The notes under the pieces were generated by a model that worked only from the letters and a program-made list of their open reading frames with translations, had not been told where the DNA came from and made no database searches. A program made the translations under genes and the position numbers. From assembly GCA_934725655.1 (NCBI GenBank), contig CAKVCJ010000146.1, positions 1 to 5,322 on the forward strand: 5,322 bases of DNA. The letters are read 5' to 3'. Source of the DNA: an uncultured Brachyspira sp. GTDB lineage: Bacteria > Spirochaetota > Brachyspiria > Brachyspirales > Brachyspiraceae. Shown piece by piece: positions 1 through 5,322 of this stretch. Each line of letters starts with the position of its first letter. Position 1 is the stretch's first letter.

Positions 1-2866
1 TATTAATGAGGTCAACAAGTATAATACCATTGTTTACAACAACTCCCGCCAAACCAATGATACCTACAACACCCATGAATGATAAAGGCATCTTGTGAAT
101 AGCAAATCCAAGAAGCACTCCTATCAAACCAAACGGTATAATTATCATTATCATAATAGGCTGTATGAATCTGTTTAACTGAAGAAGCAATACAATATAT
201 ACAAATATAAATGCCATAGCAAAACTGAAAGCCAACTGTTTTAATGCTTTTACAGTTTCTTTAGCTTCACCGCCGAACTCTAATTTTAATCCCCTATACT
301 GCTTTGAAAAATCTTTATATTTTTCTCTAACAGCATTCATAACCTGCTGAGAAGTGTTTTTGCCATATTCTATACCAGCTGTGATTGTTATAGTTCTTTC
401 GCCGTTATAGTGTTTTAAAGTGGCAAGTCCGTCTGCTTTTTCAATAGTAGCTAAGTTTTTAAGATAAATCAATCTTCCAGTAGAGTTTGGTATTAATAAG
501 TTTTCTAAATATTTTGTATCATAAGTATATTGGTCATCAAATTGTACTCTAAAGTTTAATTTATTTTCAAGCTCTTGTATGTATGTTGCTTCAGTACCAT
601 AGTATGCAGTTCTCACTTCATTAGCAACACCGGCAACATTTACACCAAGTTCAGCTATCTTGTCATAATCAAACATAACTCTCAATTCTTCTTTACCAAC
701 CTTATCATCATCGTCAATATCTATAACACCAGGTACAGTAGCTAAATATGCTTTTATATCTTCTTTAGCTTTTTTAGCAAGTTCTGTATCATTACCTACT
801 ATCCTAATATCTACAGGATCCCCAGGGTCCACACTTCCTTTTGTATTCATACTAAATACAGGAACTGTTTGTCTTATATCTGTTTTGTCTATTTCCTCAT
901 TTATTAAAGCAACAAGTTCATCAGCAGTTCTGTCTCTTTCTGCCGCAGGAACTAAATAAACCATAATACCAGCTAAACTTCCCTTCTCTTCAGAAACTAC
1001 CTCTTGGTCAACTTGCTTACCTACAAGAGAGTATAAAGCAACAAGCTCTTCTGGTTTTACAACTCTTGATACAGCATCTTCTATTTTAGCAATGCTTTCT
1101 GTTGTAACTTCTTTTGTAGTACCAGTAGGCATTTCTATATTAATTACTATTGTATCTGCACTTGTATCATAAATAAGTACGAAGTTTTTGAAGCTGTTTT
1201 GTGCTAAGAATATAGAAGCTATAAACATAAGTACAAAGAAACCTATTACTATATATCTTACTTTTATTAATTTTTCTAATGCAGCACCGAAAGGTATTTT
1301 CATTTTATCAAATAAAGCATCTTTATCGAAATCAAGAGGGTTTTTGAAATTAAATCTTTTCTTTTTAGGTTTATATGATTTGTATTTATCTTCTTTATCT
1401 TGTAATTGGTTAGGAAGTAATAAAGTAGCCTGAAGCATACTAACAACAAGAGTAAATATAACTATTTTCGGGAATATATTTAATATTTTACCCATTATAC
1501 CGCTTATTGTAAGCATAGGGAAAAATGCAGCAACAGTTGTAAGTGTTGAAGCAAGCATCGGCATTACAACATCGCTTACAGCAAGCCTTGTAGCTTCAAG
1601 TCCTTTATAACCAGCCTGCTTAAAGTTAAATATGTTTTCTGATACTACTATTGAGTTATCTACTATCATACCAAGTACTGTAATAATAGCCGCTAATGAC
1701 ATAGTATTGAATGTAATGCCTGTTACTTGCATATATATAAAACAAGCAAACATCGTTATTAACATACCCAAACTTGTAAACATAGCACTCTTGAAATCCA
1801 AGAATATTATTAAAGTTATAAAGATAATTATAAATCCTTGAATAAGGTTTGAAGTTACAATGCTTAAAAGTGAATTGATAGTTCTTGATCTATCTCCCAT
1901 TACAGATACTTGAATATTATCTGGTATTAAATCAGCATTTTCTTTTAAATAGTTGTTTACAGTTTCAATAGTTTTAAGAATATCAGCATTTTCGTTTTTA
2001 ACTATATCCAAAGAATAACCAGAAGCTCTGTTTACTCTCATCAAAGTAGTTTTCTCTTCAAATCCTTCTTCTATGCGGGCTATATCATTTACCCTTACCC
2101 TTTGCCCATTAAATGTAGAACGTATTATAACATTGCTTGCTTCAGTTGGAGTTTGGAATTCCCCAAATGTAACAACAGTTTGTTCTTTGCCTTCAGATTC
2201 CATATCACCGCCAGTAGCTCTTACGTTTCTTATGCTAAGAGCATTAACTACATCGCTTAAAGATATATAATTTTCCTGCATTTTTATAGGGTCTACATAT
2301 ATTTTTATTTCAGGATCGGTTCTTCCGTTTATTCTTACCTCAGAAACCCCATCAAGCCTTACAAGTTCATTTTCAAGCCTTTGACTCACATCAAATAATT
2401 CTCTCTCATTGCCTTCCATACCCTCTTTAAAGTGTACAGCTAAAGTATATATTGACATCTTATTAGGGTTTAAGTCATAGGTTGTAACTTCTTCTACATC
2501 TGTAGATAAGTCAGGAACGTTTTGCATCTGCCTGAATATTTCATCTTTAATAGGCTGTCTGTTCGGTATGCTTTCATCTAATTTTACTATAATAATAGCC
2601 GCATTTTCAATAATAGTTGTATTATATTCATCGATACCAGATATCCCCTGCAATTCTTCTTCTATCGGTATAACAGCATTCTGCTCTACATCGAGAGGAG
2701 TAGCACCCGGGTATATTACTGATACTAACATCATATCTAAATCTGTAGATGGAATAGATTCTTTTTGTAAATTGAAGTAGTAATATCCTCCAACAGATAA
2801 TATTGCAATTACTATTATATTAACAAGCATAGTTTTCTTAGCAAAAAATACTATAATTCTTTCCAT
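1..2866 (-). CDS. RND (HAE1/AcrB-like) inner-membrane efflux pump, C-terminus cut by window edge
   Basis: Proton-driven RND exporter of the hydrophobe/amphiphile type, expected as a trimer in the inner membrane. There are 955 uninterrupted codons and no stop before the left edge. By comparison with AcrB (1049 residues), about 100 residues are missing, covering TM11 and TM12. TM1 is at about 12-31, the first periplasmic porter/docking loop about 32-335 (YPGATPLDVE at 52-61, PIEEEL at 67-72), TM2-TM6 about 340-475, a Lys-rich cytoplasmic linker, TM7 about 538-557, the second periplasmic loop about 558-870 (FGGEAKE at 864-870), TM8 878-897, TM9 about 901-920 and TM10 about 928-953. TM4 carries GMIVDNSIVV with D403-N404 where AcrB has D407-D408; TM10 has N945-N946 where AcrB has K940-N941. 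The start is certain: an in-frame TAA lies two codons upstream of the ATG, and AAGGAG lies 10-12 bases upstream. The gene follows tolC by 59 bases. No frameshift is seen. The family call is firm; the substrate cannot be read from sequence. Confidence 0.95.
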   Translation of the reverse strand, partial: MERIIVFFAKKTMLVNIIVIAILSVGGYYYFNLQKESIPSTDLDMMLVSVIYPGATPLDVEQNAVIPIEEELQGISGIDEYNTTIIENAAIIIVKLDESIPNRQPIKDEIFRQMQNVPDLSTDVEEVTTYDLNPNKMSIYTLAVHFKEGMEGNERELFDVSQRLENELVRLDGVSEVRINGRTDPEIKIYVDPIKMQENYISLSDVVNALSIRNVRATGGDMESEGKEQTVVTFGEFQTPTEASNVIIRSTFNGQRVRVNDIARIEEGFEEKTTLMRVNRASGYSLDIVKNENADILKTIETVNNYLKENADLIPDNIQVSVMGDRSRTINSLLSIVTSNLIQGFIIIFITLIIFLDFKSAMFTSLGMLITMFACFIYMQVTGITFNTMSLAAIITVLGMIVDNSIVVSENIFNFKQAGYKGLEATRLAVSDVVMPMLASTLTTVAAFFPMLTISGIMGKILNIFPKIVIFTLVVSMLQATLLLPNQLQDKEDKYKSYKPKKKRFNFKNPLDFDKDALFDKMKIPFGAALEKLIKVRYIVIGFFVLMFIASIFLAQNSFKNFVLIYDTSADTIVINIEMPTGTTKEVTTESIAKIEDAVSRVVKPEELVALYSLVGKQVDQEVVSEEKGSLAGIMVYLVPAAERDRTADELVALINEEIDKTDIRQTVPVFSMNTKGSVDPGDPVDIRIVGNDTELAKKAKEDIKAYLATVPGVIDIDDDDKVGKEELRVMFDYDKIAELGVNVAGVANEVRTAYYGTEATYIQELENKLNFRVQFDDQYTYDTKYLENLLIPNSTGRLIYLKNLATIEKADGLATLKHYNGERTITITAGIEYGKNTSQQVMNAVREKYKDFSKQYRGLKLEFGGEAKETVKALKQLAFSFAMAFIFVYIVLLLQLNRFIQPIMIMIIIPFGLIGVLLGFAIHKMPLSFMGVVGIIGLAGVVVNNGIILVDLIN

Positions 2867-2876
2867 ATATTAGTCA

Positions 2877-2884
2877 CTCTCCTT
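2877..2884 (-). promoter_or_regulatory. Ribosome binding site of the RND pump gene
   Basis: The minus strand reads AAGGAGAG here, a near-full Shine-Dalgarno match, ending 10 bases before the ATG at 2866. Together with the in-frame TAA at 2870-2872 it fixes the pump start. It lies in the 59-base gap after tolC, so the pump appears to be translated independently rather than by translational coupling. Confidence 0.85.
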
Positions 2885-2925
2885 GATATTAACTTCTATT
2901 GTTTTCGCTTACAATAATTTTATTA

Positions 2926-4371
2926 TTAGTAGTCCATAGCAAGTAATGCTCTATAGTCAAATATGGTTGTAATAAACTCATATTGTAAGTTTAAGAGCTC
3001 TGTTTGCGTCGCTACTAAATCTAATCTTGAAGTAAGCAAATCATCTATTTCTAAACGGCCTTGATCAAGTTTTTGAAGCTGTGTTGCTATTCTTGAGTTA
3101 ATTGCTCTAATTTGTGCTCTTTTACTATTCATTAAATTTTTATAGGTTTCAAATTTATAAATATATCCTTGCAGCTGTGTGTTATAATCTTTTTCAAGCA
3201 TATCATATTGAGCTATGATACCGTATAAAGAATTCTCAGCCATTTTGTATTGTGCTTCGTTAGCTCTGTTTCCAAGAGGGTAGGAGAATTGTATGCCTGC
3301 AAAAAAATCAACATTAGTCATGCTTCCAAATGAATTAAAATAACCAGAAGTATTAGGGCTTACTCCATTTAAGTTTACGCTTCCTACTATATCTAAATTG
3401 GGCAAGGTGCCATTTTTCATAGCAGATAAAGCATATTCCGCTCTAATCTTTGATTGGTATGCAATCTGTCCATTAACGCTGTCAGCAAAAGCAACAGACT
3501 CCATAGTCATATTGCTTCCCAAATCTAAATAAGAATCCCAAGTTGTGTGGTCTGGCTTAAGATTAGTTACAGGGGAGAAAAAACTTATAGTGGTTAATAA
3601 AGTATCTAAAGCAATTTTGTTTTGTGCATAATAATCGCTATAAAGCATAGTTTGTGTTCTTGCATTTTGATAAGAGTCATTATCTATAAGTCCATTATTG
3701 TATCTGTCTCTCATTTGGTTTTCAAATCTTCTTGCTGTAATATACATATTTCTATAATATTCTAATAGTTTTTCATACATTATCCATTGATAATACAATT
3801 TTTGATAAGCTACTAATACACTTGCATCATCTAATTTTCTTTGAAGTTTTGCTATGTTTAGAGCGTATTCAGCATCTTTTATAGGATATCTGTCTAATGC
3901 CCCAAAGAAGTTTCTTAAAATAGGCTGAGTTACTTCTAATGTTAATGAAGGCTGATAATTTTGAAATTTTGTTTTTGTACCATCAGGGGAAACTAAATCT
4001 CCTGTGAGAAAAGAGTTGTGTGTTAAATTAACAGACCATTTTGTGCCTGTATATGGTATTAAACTTCCAAGTCCAATTCCTGCTTGAATACCTGTAGCAC
4101 CAATAGACGGACTTAAAGTCGGATCGGTATATCCTGATGATAAACTTCCATATTTACCAACCGCTCCAAGCTGGGCAGATAGGTTAACATCTCCAGATGA
4201 TTTTGCACTAAGTAAATTCATTTCAGCATTAGTCTCTGTTACAGCATTTATCTTTAGTTCTGGTATCAAATCTCTAATGTTTTCCATATATTTTGCATAA
4301 CTTAATGTATTAGTAGTTTGACCATATATTATATTTATACTAAATAATATTAATAATAACTTTATTCTCAT
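2926..4371 (-). CDS. TolC-family outer-membrane efflux protein
   Basis: Outer-membrane channel partner of a tripartite efflux system; family members trimerise into a beta-barrel with a long periplasmic alpha-helical tunnel. The 481 residues are normal for the family. Residues 1-17 form a signal peptide (MRIK, a hydrophobic run, then IYG with likely cleavage before Q18). There is no lipobox cysteine, so it is probably not lipid-anchored, unlike OprM-type proteins. The internal duplication typical of TolC is visible: a first beta segment ending in VTQPILRNFFG (147-157) followed by long helices (about 161-262), and a second segment LPNLDIVGSVNLNG (323-336) and FFAGIQFSYPLGNR (356-369) followed by helices to about 478. 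Between the signal peptide and the first repeat is a Gly/Ser/Thr-rich strand region (about 60-145). The start is supported by AAGGAG five bases upstream. It sits 22 bases after tetR and 59 before the pump gene. The family is firm; the exported compound is unknown. Confidence 0.95.
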   Translation of the reverse strand: MRIKLLLILFSINIIYGQTTNTLSYAKYMENIRDLIPELKINAVTETNAEMNLLSAKSSGDVNLSAQLGAVGKYGSLSSGYTDPTLSPSIGATGIQAGIGLGSLIPYTGTKWSVNLTHNSFLTGDLVSPDGTKTKFQNYQPSLTLEVTQPILRNFFGALDRYPIKDAEYALNIAKLQRKLDDASVLVAYQKLYYQWIMYEKLLEYYRNMYITARRFENQMRDRYNNGLIDNDSYQNARTQTMLYSDYYAQNKIALDTLLTTISFFSPVTNLKPDHTTWDSYLDLGSNMTMESVAFADSVNGQIAYQSKIRAEYALSAMKNGTLPNLDIVGSVNLNGVSPNTSGYFNSFGSMTNVDFFAGIQFSYPLGNRANEAQYKMAENSLYGIIAQYDMLEKDYNTQLQGYIYKFETYKNLMNSKRAQIRAINSRIATQLQKLDQGRLEIDDLLTSRLDLVATQTELLNLQYEFITTIFDYRALLAMDY

Positions 4372-4376
4372 TAATA

Positions 4377-4382
4377 CTCCTT
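4377..4382 (-). promoter_or_regulatory. Ribosome binding site of the tolC-like gene
   Basis: The minus strand reads AAGGAG, five bases before the ATG at 4371, inside the 22-base gap after the tetR stop codon. The short gap holds no room for a separate promoter, which supports co-transcription of tetR and tolC. Confidence 0.85.
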
Positions 4383-4393
4383 ATACTCAAAAT

Positions 4394-5125
4394 CTACTCA
4401 TTTGCCAATTTTTTCTCATTTATAAAGGCATATTTGTGTACATTCTTACTTCCAAGCAAAAGCAATAATGTTTTATATAATGTGTCAATTAAACTATCTA
4501 AATTGACTTCTAAATTTTTATTTTTTCTTCTTTCCCCCTTATAATAATAAAGCTTTCTGTCTAAGTTATAATATTTGTTTAATATTAATTCATTACCTAT
4601 CCCCCCAACGGCAACTATCATCTGCATGTAAATGTCATGTATATTCAATATAGGAGTAAAATATTTTTCATCTATTTTTTTATCTATAAATATTAATAAT
4701 TCGCCAAACCAATAATTTAATATAATATCTTTATTAATATTGTTTTTTAAAATTTTTAGTCTCTCTATATTGTTGAAAAACATAGGCTGCAATTCAAACA
4801 TTATTTTTCCAAATTCTTTTGCCGTTATGAAGAAAAACTTTCTAAAAGCATTAAATAATTCAAATATAGCCTTTTCAGGATCATTACTATATTCATCTAA
4901 CAACTCTTTTGGTTTTATAGGTACCGTGATAGTATTAAGTAAAGCCACAACAATTTCATCTATATTTGAATAATACTTATAAACACCTCCTTGACTTAAC
5001 CCCGACTCATTAACAATATCTTTCATTGTAACACTATAAGCGGGTTTTCTTTGAAAAACTCTCATAGCTGCATTTAATATTATTTTTCTCTTATTCTCAA
5101 AATATTCTTCATCTACTTTAGGCAT
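4394..5125 (-). CDS. TetR/AcrR-family transcriptional repressor, likely local regulator of the efflux operon
   Basis: Cytoplasmic dimeric DNA-binding repressor, 243 residues, somewhat longer than the usual 190-220. The N-terminal TetR domain is clear: helix 1 about 8-24 (YFENKRKIILNAAMRVF), helix 2 about 33-40 (TMKDIVNE), recognition helix within LSQGGVYKYYSN (43-54), and helix 4 from IDEIVVALLN (55-64). The remainder (about 70-243) is helical, rich in aromatic and aliphatic residues and poorly conserved, as expected for a ligand-binding and dimerisation domain. A basic stretch, KGERRKNKN (196-204), precedes the last helices. ATG 5125 is the first possible start: a TGA lies eight codons upstream with no ATG, GTG or TTG between. 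The best Shine-Dalgarno (GAGGTGA) is 16 bases away, which is long. First gene of the operon, just downstream of a strong palindrome that is its probable operator. The inducer is unknown. Its composition is more AT-rich than the pump gene. Confidence 0.95.
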   Translation of the reverse strand: MPKVDEEYFENKRKIILNAAMRVFQRKPAYSVTMKDIVNESGLSQGGVYKYYSNIDEIVVALLNTITVPIKPKELLDEYSNDPEKAIFELFNAFRKFFFITAKEFGKIMFELQPMFFNNIERLKILKNNINKDIILNYWFGELLIFIDKKIDEKYFTPILNIHDIYMQMIVAVGGIGNELILNKYYNLDRKLYYYKGERRKNKNLEVNLDSLIDTLYKTLLLLLGSKNVHKYAFINEKKLANE

Positions 5126-5141
5126 TTTAGTTTTTTTGCGT

Positions 5142-5148
5142 TCACCTC
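5142..5148 (-). promoter_or_regulatory. Probable ribosome binding site of tetR with unusually long spacer
   Basis: The minus strand reads GAGGTGA, the only good Shine-Dalgarno match upstream of tetR. It ends 16 bases before the ATG at 5125, against 5 and 10 bases for the two downstream genes. The spacer is A-rich and contains no alternative in-frame start codon. The likely consequence, inferred only, is weaker translation of the repressor than of channel and pump. Confidence 0.5.
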
Positions 5149-5162
5149 ATATGAATATAATC

Positions 5163-5192
5163 AATAAAAATGACATGTATGTCGTTTTTATT
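5163..5192. promoter_or_regulatory. 30-bp palindromic operator, probable TetR-family binding site
   Basis: Inverted repeat with 15-base arms and no spacer, centred between 5177 and 5178. Thirteen of 15 positions match; the mismatches are 5171/5184 and the central pair 5177/5178. The core reads TGACATGTATGTCG (5171-5184), flanked by matching A-runs and T-runs (AATAAAAA at 5163-5170, TTTTTATT at 5185-5192). A two-fold symmetric site of this size between the promoter and the repressor gene is what TetR-family autoregulation requires. It lies just downstream of the predicted transcription start, so bound protein would block initiation or clearance. The alternative, a transcription terminator, is unlikely because no gene ends into it on either strand. 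Confidence 0.7.
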
Positions 5193-5201
5193 CAGCAATT
5201 A

Positions 5202-5229
5202 ATATTAATATAATTAGAAATAATGTCAA
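5202..5229 (-). promoter_or_regulatory. Predicted sigma-70-type promoter of the tetR-tolC-RND operon
   Basis: On the minus strand a perfect -35 TTGACA (5224-5229) is followed after 16 bases by TAATAT (5202-5207), which matches the -10 consensus at four of six positions. Transcription would start near 5194-5196, directly before the palindrome, leaving an untranslated leader of about 70 bases. The region is so AT-rich that other -10 placements (for example shifted by one or two bases) are possible. The -35 hexamer is the strongest part of the evidence. Confidence 0.55.
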
Positions 5230-5322
5230 TAGTTAATAATAAAAAAATTTGTTTAGGAGCCAGAGATATTGCACATTTTTTAGTTAAAAAAAGTAGGTAT
5301 TCCTTATAATATAAATAACCCA
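5230..5322. other. Short intergenic stretch to the right edge with no supportable gene
   Basis: AT-rich sequence upstream of the operon promoter. A 28-codon plus-strand frame (5223-5309, ATG to TAA) exists but has no ribosome binding site and overlaps the operon's -35. A minus-strand frame is also open from the edge to about 5194, but both can arise by chance at this composition. A TATAAT at 5305-5310 on the plus strand could be the -10 of a divergent gene to the right, though no good -35 precedes it. No convincing hairpin terminator is visible. Confidence 0.4.

Noticed and set aside
1188..2780. Several plus-strand open frames of 65-81 codons inside the pump gene
   Set aside because: They lie antisense to a continuous, clearly recognisable RND coding sequence and show no family resemblance of their own; they are shadows of that gene.
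2897..2916. Weak hairpin TATTGT/ACAATA with an 8-base loop between tolC and the pump
   Set aside because: Only six mostly A-T pairs and no following T-run on the transcribed strand; not enough for a terminator or processing site.
4630..4646. Sequence AATGTCATGTAT inside tetR resembling part of the operator core
   Set aside because: It lacks the two-fold symmetry of the 5163-5192 site and lies in coding sequence; the resemblance is to a short word only.
4740..4973. A 77-codon plus-strand open frame inside tetR
   Set aside because: Antisense to the well-supported TetR gene, with no recognisable domain; long chance frames are expected in such AT-rich DNA.
5163..5192. The 30-bp palindrome read as a rho-independent terminator
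   Set aside because: No gene ends into it from either side within the window, the T-run is part of the symmetric arm, and its position just after the promoter of a TetR gene fits an operator better.
5198..5209. Perfect 12-bp palindrome ATTAATATTAAT over the -10 region
   Set aside because: Composed only of A and T in a very AT-rich region, so easily expected by chance; not claimed as a second operator.
1..5322. CRISPR arrays, tRNA or rRNA genes, insertion sequences, direct repeats
   Set aside because: Read for these and saw no repeated units, cloverleaf sequence, transposase fragment or terminal inverted repeats; almost all of the window is occupied by the three genes.

Overview
The window is AT-rich throughout and carries three genes, all on the minus strand, so they are transcribed from the right edge towards the left. 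The order of transcription is a TetR-family repressor (4394-5125), a TolC-type outer-membrane efflux protein (2926-4371) and an RND (resistance-nodulation-division) inner-membrane pump (start at 2866, running off the left edge with 955 codons visible). The gaps are 22 and 59 bases, and tolC and the pump gene each have a strong AAGGAG ribosome binding site in the gap. I see no terminator between genes, so this reads as one operon.

The host must be diderm, because the operon encodes an outer-membrane channel with a signal peptide. The very low GC (about 25% in the tetR lines I counted by hand, about 35% in the pump lines) and the AT-biased codons suggest a low-GC Gram-negative-type bacterium. 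A Brachyspira-like spirochaete is my first guess and a fusobacterium the second. This is inferred from composition and gene style, not from a marker gene.

The right end (5126-5322) holds the control region. A TTGACA -35 and a TAATAT -10, 16 bp apart, face the operon. Immediately downstream lies a 30-bp inverted repeat with 13 of 15 positions matched, centred on TGACAT/ATGTCG, at 5163-5192. This is the classic layout for a self-regulating TetR repressor: operator DNA just after the transcription start of the gene's own operon. Ligand binding would release the repressor and raise expression of repressor, channel and pump together. The remaining 90 or so bases to the right edge hold nothing I can defend.

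The genes would work as a tripartite drug or metabolite exporter: the RND pump takes substrate from the periplasm or inner membrane using the proton gradient, and the TolC-like channel carries it across the outer membrane. The third part, a periplasmic adaptor (membrane fusion protein), is not encoded between or upstream of these genes in the window. It must be downstream of the left edge or elsewhere, or be supplied by another system. The region looks like a conventional efflux operon with a clear operator, not a new kind of system. The points most worth checking are the operator, the missing adaptor and the altered proton-relay residues of the pump.
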